Part shown: positions 1 to 12,397 of the stretch, piece after piece
Layout: the number at the start of each line of letters is the position of its first letter
How positions within the stretch are numbered: the stretch's first letter is position 1
Assembly: GCA_000151295.1 (NCBI GenBank)
Contig: GG745341.1
Span: 1,257,137-1,321,136 of the forward strand
Direction: 5' to 3'
Origin: Allomyces macrogynus ATCC 38327
Lineage: Eukaryota; Blastocladiomycota; Blastocladiomycetes; Blastocladiales; Blastocladiaceae
Length of the DNA: 64,000 bases
Notes under the pieces: generated by a model
Seen by the model: only the letters and a program-made list of their open reading frames with translations
Told to the model about the DNA's origin: nothing
The model's database searches: none
Made by a program: the position numbers and the translations under genes

Positions 1-2
1 AC

Positions 3-3000
3 GACATTGCGCTGCACGACGTGCACCTTACCGCTCCGGTTCCCGAAGCTAACGGCACCGACCGACCATCACTCGATGCATGCGCTGGCGCTCCCGCGGC
101 GGGCGCCGACACGATCAAGGCGCCGCTGATCACGGTCGCTGGCACTGTTCCGCCCGCGAGCGACGCGCGCGCTCCCGCTCCAGCGGCAGCGAGTGGAGAT
201 GAAGCACCACAGGTCGCGCCGTTCCTGTCCATGTTCCGGTTCGCCGACTCGCACGATTTCGCGCTCATGGCCGTCGGCGTTTTCGGTGCCATTGCGTACG
301 GTGCGTGCTGGCCGCCCTTCCAGCGAATCGTCCCGTACGCGGATCTGACCCTGACCCTCCCCGCGCCATCTAGGTATCACGAACCCGCTCATGTCGGTCC
401 TGCTCGGCAACGTCATCAACCCGTTCATTGACTACGCGCAGGCGCGCGCGATACTCGGCCCCGGTCCGCAACTCGACGCGGCGACTGAAACTCTCCAATC
501 AAACGTGACGAGCGCGGTCCTGTTGTTTGTCGGCATCGGCGCCGCGACCATGGTCGCTGCGTACCTGATGCAGGCGTCGTTCATGTGGGCCGGCGAACGG
601 CAGGCACGGCAGGCGCGCGCGCATTTCATGCGTGCCGTCATGCGGCAGGATTTGGCGTGGTTTGACAAGAATAAGGCCGGTGATTTGACGACGCGGTTGA
701 CGAGGTGCGTCTTACGCTTCGCGTAGCTGACGGTGGAGGAGGAAGAACGGTGGGACTGATCTCCCGGGACGATAGCGACGCTCTGCATTTCCAAGAGGGC
801 GTGTCGGAAAAAGTGATTCTCGCCATCGCCTACCTGATCCAGTTCTGCACCGGCTTCGTGATCGCGTTCATCGTCAGTCCGTACTCCTCCGCCCTTACTC
901 TCCATCCGCGACCACGACCCCTCACCATGTCCCTTGATAGGCTGGAAACTCACGCTGGTCCTGATGGCCACGTTCCCGTTCTTCGGCGCGTCCGGAATCA
1001 TCGTCGGCAAGGCCTTTTCCGAGGGCACCTCGCGGTCGCAGGCCGTCTACGCGCAAGCCGGCGCCGTCGCACAGGAAGTGCTCGCCAACATTCGCACAGT
1101 CGTCGCGTACGGCGGGCAGGCGCGCGCGCTCGCCAAGTTCTCGGCGCTGCTCGAGTCGACGGTGCGCGCGGGTCGACGCAAGGCCTGGATCACGGGTGCT
1201 GGGCTCGGCGTTTTTTTCGGGCTGCTGTTCCTGCTGTGCGGGCTCGGCGCGTGGTACGGCGCGAAGCTGGTACAGAGTGGGGAAATCAGGGGCGGCGACG
1301 TTGTGGTACGTAGAGTTGTGCGGGATGTGCTGGTCAAGGCGTCACGGAGCTCACGCGCGTCGGGCGTCGGATGTAGAAAGTGCAAATGGCCGTGATCGTC
1401 GGCGCCTTTTCGATTGTCAACCTCTCCCCCTCGGTCCAGGCTGTCGGCAAGGGCCGTGCCGCCGGGTTCCGGCTCTTCGAGGTCATCGACTCGCAGCCAA
1501 CCATCGTCGATGGCGACAAGACGCTGCCGGACCTGACCGGCCGTATCTCGTTTGAGAACGTCGACTTTGCGTTCCCGTCGCGATCGTCCGTGCGCGTCCT
1601 GCAAAACTTCTCGCTCGACATTGAACCCGGCACGACCGTCGCGCTCGTTGGGTCGTCCGGGTCCGGCAAGTCGACGACAATCCAGTTGCTGTTGCGGTTC
1701 TTTGATGTGCTCGGCGGTGCGGTCAAGGTCGACGGCGTGCCGCTGCCGGAGCTGTCTCTGCAGTGGTACCGCCAGCGTGTCGGCTATGTGCCGCAGATGC
1801 CCGTACTCTTTGACGCGACGATTGAGGAGAATTTGAGGTTGGGCGCGATTGACGGGACGGAGGTCACGCAGGAAATGATGGAGCAGGCGTGCCGCGACGC
1901 CAACGCTCACGATTTCATCATGGGTCTGCCGCAAGGGTACCAGACGCCCGTCGGGGAGGCCGGCGCGTTGCTGAGCGGCGGGCAGAAGCAGCGGTTGGCG
2001 ATTGCGCGCGCGCTGATCAAGAACCCGAAGGTACGGGAGGATTATGACCACTGTTCCCATGACTTGGATTTGTCGATGTGGACTAACCTGATTTGTTTCT
2101 TTTTGCGTTGCAGATTCTGCTCCTCGACGAGTCCACGTCGGCACTCGACACCGAGTCCGAGAGCATCGTCCAGGCCGCGCTCGACAAGGCCGCGCAGGGT
2201 CGCACAACCATCACCATCGCGCACCGGCTCGCGTCGATCCGAAACGCCGACAAGATTGTCGTCATGGACAAGGGTCGCATCGTCGAACGGGCACGCACGA
2301 GTCTTTGATCGCACAAGGCGGCATGTACGCCGGGCTCGTCAAGGCGCAGGAACTCAAGGGCGCCACGGGCACGTCCAAACTGGCCCCCGCCGATTTGGCT
2401 GCACGCCGCGCATCCGCGACCCCTAGCTCAGCCACAACCGTCGTGACGGTCGCCAAGGATAAGAAGCCTGACGTGATCGACCCGAAAGTCGCGCTACTCG
2501 CGGAACTCGACAAGGAGAAGCGCGAAAAGGCCGAAATGGAGCGCATTTTGCGCGAACACTCGCTGTCGCTGTGGCGCGTCGTCAAGCTGCAGTGGAAAGA
2601 GTGGCCGGTACTCGTTGTCGGTATTTTCATGGGCACGCTGAATGGGCTAATTTGGCCGGCGTTTGGCCTCGTCATTTCCGAAATGCTCGACATGTTCAAG
2701 TACACGGGCCAGGAATTGCAGGACAAGGCGTTTTTCTGGTTCATGGTCTTTCTCGGGCTCGGGCTTGGCAACGTCGTCATCAACTTGTTCCAGTTTGGCT
2801 GTTTCGGGATAGCCGGGGAGCGGCTCACGCGCCGTATTCGCGAGACCACGTTTGCGGCCATGCTGCGCCAGGAGATGGGCTGGTTCGATGACGAAAAACA
2901 CGGGACCGGCGCGCTGACCGTGCAGCTGTCGGAGCAGGCCGACTTGATTCAGAACCTGACGGGGCCGAACGCGGCGAACTTGCTGCAGCTCGTGGTCGCA

Positions 3001-4388
3001 ATGGGCGCGGCGATTGGGCTCGCGTTCTATTTCTCGTGGCAGCTGACGCTCGTCGTGTTTGCGTGCGTGCCCGTGATCGCGCTCGGGTCCATGTTCGAGG
3101 CCAAGATCATGCAGGGCGCGCTGAACAAGACGCGGCTCGCGTACGCCGAGGCCGGGCAGTCGGCGTGCGACGCGATTCAGAACATCGTTATGGTCAAGGC
3201 GCTCGCTCGTGAAGAGTACTTTGACAAGGATTACTTGCGCCGCGTCAAGGTTCCGTACGTGGCGGGTGTGCGCAAGGCGGTGATTGGCGCGTGGGGGTTC
3301 GGGTTCTCGCAAGCAGTTCAGGTAACGTGTTCTTTTCGTCTTATTCACTTTCTCCACCCGGTCGAAGACTGATCATTGTCGCGCCGATAAAGTTCTGGGT
3401 CTACTCGGTCGCCTTCTACGCCGGGTACCGGTTCGTCGAGCAGAACAGCATCCAGACGGGTGACCTGTTCCGGTCGATCTTCGTCATCCTATTCGGCACC
3501 ATTTCGTTTGCCCAAGCGGCGACGTTCGGTGGCAACATTCAAAAGGCCAAGGTCGCGGCGATCACCTACTTTGACCTGATCGACCGTGTGCCGCCCATCG
3601 ACTCGGCCAATACCGACGGCCTCAAGCCCGTCGACGTCGCAGGCAACGTCCAGGTGGAGAGCGGCACGTTCAGCTACCCGATGCGGCCAGATGCGACGAT
3701 CTTGCGCGATTTCAACATAGAGGCTCTTGCGGGCAAGACGGTTGCTCTCGTGGGGCCGTCCGGGTCGGGCAAGTCGAGCACGCTCGCGCTCGCGCTGCGG
3801 TTCTACGAGTTGCAGCTGGGAGTGACCAAGGTCGAGGGGTACGACGTCAAGGAGTGGAACTTGGCCCACCTGCGCGAGCAGATGGCCGTTGTCTTGCAGG
3901 ACCCGACGCTGTTCATGGGCACGATTCGCGAGAACATCGCGTACGGCCATCCGGACCCGGATAGCGTCACCGAAGCCGACATTGAACGGTGCGCGCGCAT
4001 GGCCAACATTCACGAGTTTATCGCCGCGCTGCCCGACGGGTACGCGACGCCCGTCTCGTCGTCGCAGTTGTCAGGCGGGCAAAAGCAACGCGTGTGCATT
4101 GCGCGTGCGCTCGTACGGAACCCACGAATTCTCCTACTCGACGAGGCAACGGCTGCACTCGATTCGCAGGCCGAGCGTGTCGTGCAAGCCGCGTTGGACG
4201 TTGCATCTCAAGGACGAACCACGATTACTGTCGCGCACCGGCTGGCCACGATCCAGAACGCCGACGTGATATTCGTCATCAAGCGAGGGCACGTAGTCGA
4301 GCAGGGCACGCATGACGAACTGCTCGCCATGCGCGGGCTCTACCACACGCTCGTGCAAAAGCAGCAGCTGGGCGCAGCGGCGAAGTAG
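3..4388 (+). CDS. ABCB-type full ABC exporter (multidrug / Ste6-like), 5' partial
   Basis: ATP-driven membrane exporter of the P-glycoprotein/Ste6 family, with order TMD-NBD-TMD-NBD. The reading frame is open to the left edge, so the start lies upstream. Inferred exons: 3-300, 374-704, 776-876, 941-1305, 1377-2030, 2114-3321 (containing a frame break) and 3393-4388. Donors are mainly GTNCG. NBD1 shows Walker [10 protein letters not shown] (about 1655), signature LSGGQKQR (about 1975) and Walker [13 protein letters not shown] (2114 onward). NBD2 shows GPSGSGKSS (about 3760), LSGGQKQR (about 4072) and [12 protein letters not shown] (about 4130). Each NBD is followed by an H-loop AHRLA. Near 2285-2297, just after the NBD1 H-loop, one base is missing relative to the family reading (GRIVE..GTHESL), and the frame resumes at about 2305. 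This is either an assembly indel or a real lesion. Substrate cannot be told from sequence. The stop TAG ends at 4388. Confidence 0.9.
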
Positions 4389-6100
4389 ATGATGGCGTAG
4401 AGCATCTGGTTGGTTTGCAGGTCGATTGTTTCGCACGTTCCCGGAGCCTAATTCTTCGCCGAAAACATCAAAATTTATCTCTCATCATGCTCCTTTAAAT
4501 TCTGTCTTCAGCTTTTGGTTTGATCGAGATCTGGCGACATACTGGGGTTTGGCAACCTCCACCACCAGCAGTAGATTTCCCTGACCTACAAGCACTGACG
4601 CGGCCTGAATGTTGGCAAAATCGAATTTGAAGGTCTTGAGTGACCTATTCCCGTCTTTTGAGTGCCGCGGCAGAATCATTGTGAAAGGGGGGATGATGTC
4701 TTTCGCCACTTTGGTAAGCGCAACCCCAGCCCAGGCTGGCCTCTGCAAGATTGAAGAGTGAAAAATGCTCTCACGAAGCCCAGCTATCCAAGGATACTTT
4801 TTTTTTTGGGTGTGTGATCGGTTTGAGGAAAGGTGCAGTCCAGCAGCTGGTGCTGACATGGGTTTCAGGAGTGGCACAACACAGGAAACTGCGACCCCCC
4901 AACATCTCCACTGTATATCGCCGTTGCTAGCTCACTACAGCACCATAATATGAATAGGCGACGTATTTACTTCATTATATGCGCTCGTGAGCCGGTTTTG
5001 GAGCCATTGGCAGCAGAAAATCTGGCTTTGGTCCAGTTTGGTAGACATCAAGATTGCATGGGCTGTATTGGCCTCTGGGCGGTGTCTGACCCGTCCCATG
5101 TTATGTGCGAGGATTTCAAGTAATGTTCCTGTCCATTTGGATCGCTTTGAGGCTGATATGGATGCATGGTGGGCATCCGCGTCTTGTCAACTCCACTGTG
5201 CAAACAAGAACTATCATTATCATACATTTCCAACAGAGGAGCAGTTGTTAGCTGTTCAGTTTGGCCTGGAGACTCGACTTTTAGATGAGCAGTGCGCAAC
5301 AGCCTAGAGCAATTTTATATGCCTATCATGGTCTTCTGGTGGCGCTTCTGTGCAATGCTCTCATAGCCAATCCTACTGTCCCCTCAAATATGAGTGTCGT
5401 CTTCGCGCCCTTGATGCCAAGGGCGATTTTTGGGAGAAGTTTTTGTTTATGTTACTCCCATGTTGATTTTTGCCATGTTGATTTCATTGCCACGTTGCTT
5501 TCTTGCTTTCTTGCTGCAGCAGATGTTATAGGCAGCAATAAAGAGAAAAGAGACTATGGGTGACACATTGCAGTCGTGATGGGGCAGCAATGTGGTGTGT
5601 GGTGTGGTGTGCTAAACAAAATTGTTACACCACTGTCCATCAAGTTGCCATGAGTAGATGGGCATGAAGGCGTGCTGATTGATCTGTCATTGACAAATTG
5701 GAGACTGTTGCAAACACAAACACATGCTTAAAGACGTTGGGGCAGCAATGCCATGCCATTGCATTTTGTCAAGGCTGACAGTGGGACTGCAATTTCACAC
5801 TGGATGAGCAGCACCCATGACAGTAATGGGAGACGTTTTTTCATACTGCCACACAGAGGAACACAATCGCTTTCGCCTGTCCAGCAGTTCAGCCCCAACT
5901 CTGAAACGATGGGGATCAAGTTGGCAGTGAATCCACTTGTGCAACTGACTGCATGCCCACAAGTCAGTTGATGGCATGTTGCTCTTAGACTGTCATGTAC
6001 AGCAAGAAACAGGGCAATGAAATGACAGGCTCAAACACAAAACTGTCTTTCTGAACAAGGCTAAGAAGTCTGAGCTAGCTGACCTGGCCCTGTACTCTGT
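4389..6100. other. Intergenic DNA, CpG-poor from about 4950
   Basis: No gene is supported. The first 500 bases are mixed composition with an A/T-run near 4799. From about 4950 the DNA is AT-richer and TpG/CpA-rich, with few CpGs, like the islands at 8.6-11.7 kb and 60-61.5 kb. It carries dispersed repeat copy A (listed separately). Short frames here show no recognisable motif. Confidence 0.6.
5315..5705 (+). repeat. Dispersed repeat copy A (paired with 10748-11165)
   Basis: The two stretches align by eye in the same orientation: shared blocks include TGCAATGCTCTCATAGCC, a block around CCTTGATG(A/C)CAAGG, the GCAATAAAG segment, GGCAGCAATG, and ATTGATCTGTCAT near the 3' end. Copy A keeps more CpG than copy B. 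No coding capacity is evident, so this is probably an old transposable-element fragment. Boundaries are approximate. Confidence 0.7.
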
Positions 6101-6149
6101 ATTTCGAACATGGCCTGTGCTGCTGCTGTCACCAGTGCCACCAAGCATT

Positions 6150-7110
6150 CATCACCTGGTCAGACCAGACCCTCCCACGAAAGCCTGCAGCGGTCATACC
6201 CGCTGACCGTGTCGCCGTCCCTGTTCGCGAAGATCAGGCCAAAGGAAGACGCACAGTGGATCTTGTGGATGCCATTGAGCGACGCGATGAGCAGCTTGCC
6301 AATGGGCTTAGTCGCCAGCGTGAAAAACATGTCGGACTCTGTCGTGATCATGGCCTTGCCGTAGAAATCGCGCGCGAGCTTGATTATCGTCGAATAATGC
6401 CGACGGGCCAGCAGAAGGGAATGAGTTCATCTGCTCGAATCGGCGCTGAGGAAACGTTCCCGACCAAGTTGGTCTGGCCTGACATTGGACGCGAGAATTA
6501 CGCGCATGCTTGCAACCCACGATCTAGATCTGAATGTTGCCCGAAGCGTCAGCGCAATTGAACGGGTTGACGGTTTCGGATACGTGCGCGAGAAACCACA
6601 CCCGACAAAACCCAAGATTGGCATGACCTCAAACGTGGTCTTGACGCGCATGTGTGAGCGAGCACATTGGGTCCGGTCCTGCGCGACGCCGAGTCGTTAG
6701 CGCAAACTTACAGGCTCATCGGCATTTCGACGCCCAAAACGTACACTGCGCCGCCCATCGTCTGAATGCCATCCAGCACGACGGCCCTCCCAAGCTCCAC
6801 GATGGAGCAAGGGGCTTTTCCCAACTGACGAGCCATGGGGGTCGTGAGCGGAAGATGCCGTCTGTAGGACCAAACGCAATCAAAAACGCACGCCACGACC
6901 CCACGCAGATTGCTATTCGTGGAGCAGTTGGGCGAGAAGCCGACTTGCAGCGGCTCGAACATGTCCGTGACAACACGGAGTAGCGGTCCTTGCTCATGGT
7001 TGCGCTTGGCCATGCCGAAGGCGACGAGAAACTTGACGCGACCGTGTCGACCGGACGACGCGAACTGGACAGCGCCAGTCGTTGGAATTGCGCAGGATCA
7101 GGGTCCTTGA
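6150..7110 (-). pseudogene. Possible broken multi-exon gene, function unknown
   Basis: Unlike its flanks this stretch is CpG-rich and reads as protein-like in pieces on the minus strand. One piece covers about 7075-6905 and contains the string VKFLVAFGMAKRN. A second covers about 6870-6710 and contains MARQLGKAPCSIVELG. A third covers about 6410-6160 and contains IIKLARDFYGKAM, FTLATKPIGKLL and a stop after RLSWEGLV. The pieces lie in different frames with stops between them. Plausible GT-AG joins exist for only part of it, so a live intron-rich gene is not excluded. I do not recognise the family. Confidence 0.3.
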
Positions 7111-7826
7111 TTGGTGTGCGCCAAGGCGCTTCATGTCAATATGGACTCCGGTCCGTCTTGCCGCTTGTCGGGTTTCAAAGAAGTGTCGGTTGCAGCGAAC
7201 GTTGAGAGTCGGTTGCAGCGGGCGTTGAGCTGTGCGGTTGGGCCTTGACGTCGTCGACGTTGCGGTTGATCTCTTCTTTGTGAAGAATGGACTGAACGAC
7301 AGCGAAAATGGCGCGCTCTCGGCGCGAAGTCCCGCGGCTCGACAGTTGTGACAGGACGCTTCCAACGAAAACCGCCTGCTTGCGTCAGCCAAGTGGCGTT
7401 GGAGCACCCACACAGCACAGGCTCGGCCGCCCTTGCTGAGACTCCCTTCCCCCGCGGCCACGTTTCTTTCTCAAAGGGACAAGGTCCGTTTGGCCACCAC
7501 TACCAACTCGACGAACTGCTGCAACCCCATCAGCAACGCTGCGACGACGCCCACCACGACCATGTTTCAGCTCGAATTAACGCCGCGCCGTCCGTCTCGT
7601 CTATGTTCGCCCCTGGCAACCTCGCTGTCGCACCGAAACGCTGCCGCACCACTCCGTGGTCACGGTCGTCCATCCGTCGGCAAACGACCGCCGTGACGCC
7701 CGATTTCGCTCCCCCCGCGCTGCCACTCGTGTGCTTGCGCTCGTCGACTTCGCCGTTTGCGAAATCCTGCTCGATTTCGGCTCGTTTTCTGCGGTTTCTG
7801 CGATTACTGCAGCCACCCCTTACAGG
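7111..7826 (+). promoter_or_regulatory. Upstream region of the ubiquitin-L40 gene
   Basis: GC-rich, moderately pyrimidine-rich sequence without a supported gene, ending at the ATG at 7827. It presumably holds the promoter and 5' UTR of the ubiquitin fusion. I see no convincing TATA box and no identifiable binding site. Confidence 0.4.
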
Positions 7827-8478
<652 letters not shown>

Positions 8479-8599
8479 ACCACTCGCCGCGGAGTCGCGG
8501 TTGGTCGGTCGCGTCGTGCGTGTGTTTTGTGGATCCTGTGCGGTTCGGAAATACATGTCGGACGATTGATTTCGCGAAGTATTTTTCTTGAGTCGCCTT

Positions 8600-11500
8600 G
8601 TTCTCTTGGTCAGGTTGTCAGGTTGATGGCAAACAGTGTTGCCACGCCAGGAGTCGCTTTGCGATTGTTTCATTGGCCGTTCATGTTGCAAACGACTTCA
8701 CCTTGAGGTCGTCACGCTCTTCTGTTCATGCGCTTGTTCTTGTGCTGTTGTCAGTTTGCACACTCTTCTTCATGGCTGGTCTGCTAAAACAAACAACCAA
8801 CCTCATTTGGAAATATATCTGGATCTGAAAGTGTCAACTGCTCACTGAGACCTTCTGCACATGCTCAACTGGTGTTAGTAGTGTCAAGTATGTCTTGGCA
8901 ATGTGCACAACTGTGGTGAGTGGATTTGAGTGGATGGATGCAAGGAGAGGCAGAGTCCTCCCAAATCAATGCCCCCAATGGTGGTGCCAGTGAGATTCAT
9001 TGTTCTCAACCAGCATGTGCTGAGTTGGGAGAGCTGAGACAGAACAGATCAGTGACATTGCCACACCACTGTGAACACACTCACACATCTTGAGTGTAAA
9101 CATGCCCTGGTCACACATGGATAACAAGATATTTCTCTGAACAAAACACATTCCTTCAAAGCAAGTTGACTCACCTTCCTTGTACAGTGGTCCCAATCAG
9201 CCCTGTTCCAGTCATCCTGCCATTCCAACTTGCAGTCATGGTACCTTGGGTGACACCAACACCTTTCACATTCAACTTCCTCAATCACATCACTCCCCAC
9301 CTTCACATTCCAGTCCTTGAACTTGTCATCACAACAATTGATAATATGGCTGCAGTCATGGCACTGCACTCAGCCTGAGCACTGTGGTAATTGTCAGGAC
9401 TCATCAACTGATGGCACAATGTCCCCTCAGCACCCATGCACATGCTCTGATTGTGCAGCACCAGACCTACACCAGCACCTGGATTGCACACCTGATCATC
9501 ACTGCACAACAGCTGCAGCTGCAGCTCTGGGCATATCCCCCATAATGACATTGTGCAGTGACTTGTGGCCCAGCCCACACGGTTGAGCCCCAACCATGTC
9601 TGTGTGCTCAATTGTCAACTTCGCCACCTTGTTGCACATGCTGTTGATGAGCACTGTCACCAGGAATGCCTGGTAGTTGTGGCCTGTGATCCCAATTGTG
9701 ATGAGCTTGTTGTTGCCATCATTGGCAGACACTATGTCAGCCATGATCACATCAGTTTGCTCTGTGGCCTGGTGTGCCACATGTGCTGCATTGCAATGTG
9801 CACATAGCCAAAGCAGCACACTCCCAACTGCTGTTGCTGTTGGGGGCCAATGACTCAGCAGCTGTGAATTTGCAATGCATGACCCAAATGCATCCAGCAT
9901 CTTGCCATAACTACCAAAAAGTTAACTGGATCAGCAAGCCACCATGTTGCTTGGTCATGATGGGTGCTGCAACCAAGATCAAGGTGCCACAAACAAGCAT
10001 GAGATACTAGTTAGAGGATGAGCACTGCAAGCTGGAGGTTGCAAGTCCCATCAACACCTGTGACAATGAGGTCATTCTCCCACATGTCAATGTAGACGCC
10101 ACACTTGTGCTCAATTGTGCACAGGCACACCAGCAAAGGTGCACCAAGCACATGCTGCCACTCCCATGGCATGCCTGGGCCAAGCATAGCAGCCACAGCT
10201 GTGACTATGACCATCTTGTTGACTATGGTAATGGCATGCTCATGACCCACTGGTCCAGGAATGCAGGCAATAATGCGCCTGAGGTGGTGATCCTGCTAAC
10301 CAATGTGCACTGAGGTGTCTGAATTTGACACGCCCAAGTGCAAGCAATGGCCCTGGATGAGGGTGTCACTGGCATCAAAGGCACTGTGCCACATTCTGAC
10401 CAACAGCATGGTGAATATGCAATTGAGCTGTGATTCTGAGGCTTGTGTGGCACTCATGCATGTGTGGCATGACTATGGGAATGATGTGATGGAGGATGAT
10501 GGCAGGGAGAGTGTTGACTATTCAATGTGGAATGAGGTCAGAGTGGGGTGTGGCAGCATTGAGTCTGATCTCATATTAAGGTTACTTGCTTTATTGACTG
10601 GCTTCAATCAGGCGCTGTTGGCCCAGAATGCAGCATGTTCTTGTCAGTTTCACTTAACCATTGTTGACTGGAAGGACATGCTCAAACTGCCAGATCATGC
10701 TTGATCAAGCTCTTCACATCAACTTGCCTTGTCATTGTGCTGTTGCCATTATTGCTGGTCTTCCAGTGGCGCACCTGCACAATGCTCTCATAGCCAACCC
10801 TACTGTCTCCTCAATGATGAATGTCATTTTCACATCCTTGATGACAAGGACGATTTTGTTGGGAGACGTTGTTTTTTCGTTTTTCCTAATCCCCATGTTA
10901 TTTTTGTCACCACATTGATTGTATTGTGGCATTGATTTTATTGCCACATTGACTCTATTTGGCCACTGCCACTATGGCAGATGTTACAGGTGGCAATAAA
11001 GTGACAAGAAAAGGCACTTTGCAATTGTGATGAGGCAGCAATGCAGTGAAGTGTGGTGCAATCAATAATTTAAATTCTTTGCAATCATCAAGGCTGCTGT
11101 CAGGGCTGCCATGGTTGGGCGTGTGGGAGTGCCAATTGATCTGTCATCAACAACTGGCAAACCAAACTCTGGACTTGACAGAATCAAACCAAACTGAACA
11201 AAATTGAACAAAATTGAACCGAATCAAATGAAGGACACTTGTGGAGACAATAGGTTGGGCTATGATGACATTGAGGGTTTGTGCAAACTGTATCAGGGGT
11301 AACTTCACTCATACTCCCTTGGCATTGCTCATCAGAGGGGTCAGGCCCTCAAGCCTGGCTGAACTGGTTAACCCCAGCTCCAACCGAATATGAGTAATGC
11401 GAGCTGGAAGGGGCAATGTGGGTGGAGAAGAAAGTATGAATCCATCATGTGACAAACTTGGTCTGACCTGGTCATTTGCATTCATTTTGGCTGACCAAAC

Positions 11501-11800
11501 ATGCACAATGTTGCCTTGATCTGTGATGGAGGAGTGCAGCCTGCAACAGTGGACTTGCCCTGGTAAGAAGTAAAAAAATGCCTGCTGTTTGTGGTGCGCT
11601 CTCAAGCTCTCTGGAGTTATTTTCTCCTCGCTCCGCATATTTCTAGCTGGAAAGCTAGTGTTTCTAAGGGGACGGCCACAGATCACTTCAGTATGAACAG
11701 AATGTGACTACCATGTCACCCCATCAGAGCAACAGACTGCTGATGTTGCTACCAGTTGCCAAGCTTCAATCCCACCCACAGCCACTGTGACTGACCTACC
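8600..11800. repeat. CpG-depleted decayed island (old transposable-element DNA)
   Basis: About 3.2 kb with intermediate GC content but almost no CpG: in 9001-9540 I count none, and only scattered ones appear to 10400. TpG and CpA are correspondingly abundant (runs such as TGTTGTTGCC and CACATGCTC). Frames of 70-130 residues occur on both strands but none shows a recognisable domain. The island carries repeat copy B near its right end. It is best read as repeats mutated C to T at CpG sites over a long time. What the original element encoded is not recoverable by eye. Confidence 0.65.
10748..11165 (+). repeat. Dispersed repeat copy B (paired with 5315-5705)
   Basis: Same orientation as copy A with shared blocks TGCACAATGCTCTCATAGCC, TCCTTGATGACAAGGACGATTTTG, GGCAATAAAGTGACAAGA, GAGGCAGCAATG and CAATTGATCTGTCATC. 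It lies within the CpG-depleted island. Confidence 0.7.
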
Positions 11801-11916
11801 TAATCGATTTTTACATGGCGGTTCATTTTGGATAGAGCTTAAGAAATAGATCTTCAGCATGGTTTCTGTCTGCTTTGTGCGCGTCTTGCAACCACCACAG
11901 GGCAGGCGTCACAATA

Positions 11917-11930
11917 GGGGGGGGGGGGGG
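11917..11930 (+). repeat. Poly-G tract (14 G)
   Basis: A run of 14 G residues followed by A and GGGG. The tract could form a G-quadruplex and is a likely place for length errors in assembly. Confidence 0.9.
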
Positions 11931-12086
11931 AGGGGCAGTGGAACATGGTGATTTTGATTCTGTCATCTCATCAAGCACCAAGCGCCGCCTCAGCTCGGTC
12001 GCTGAATGGGGCGAACTGTTGTGACATGAGCTGCGTCTGCAAAACATGACAATCCACTGCTGGGATCATGTCCTGCCACCAATACT

Positions 12087-12305
12087 TCAGTTCATCCCCA
12101 CGACATCAGTCTGCCATAATGGGGGCACAAGAGCGCGGTTGGTGAATCTTAAGGCCCAAATCAACAACGGAAACCTGGCGTCCCTGGTTCTTGGATTGTC
12201 CTGCAGCGTTCTGTGCTTGTGGTCGCTGAACAATGCGGATGCCTTGCTGAATTCAAGTCTTTTCCTCACACGAAGGTCCCAAGCATCTTGCAGGGACACT
12301 ACCAA
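12087..12305 (-). repeat. Dispersed repeat copy C1 (paired with 22830-22990)
   Basis: Read on the minus strand this stretch encodes a fragment KASALFSDHK..TL that matches KACAVFSDHK..TL at 22.86-22.9 kb on the plus strand. Nucleotide similarity extends on to a shared GATTCACCAACC / GTTCACCAACC block. This copy keeps CpGs, whereas C2 has mostly lost them. Origin unknown. Confidence 0.5.
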
Positions 12306-12397
12306 AGCAATACTACAGCGAGAGACAAGGCTGGGCGCGCAGCGACAGCATCAAGTCTGAGCTCTTCGCGAGTCTGATCAGGGTCGCAAAACAAGTG

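Noticed and set aside
11917..11960. Telomere or origin-like G-rich tract
   Set aside because: A simple G14 run without a telomeric repeat unit or any other origin feature.
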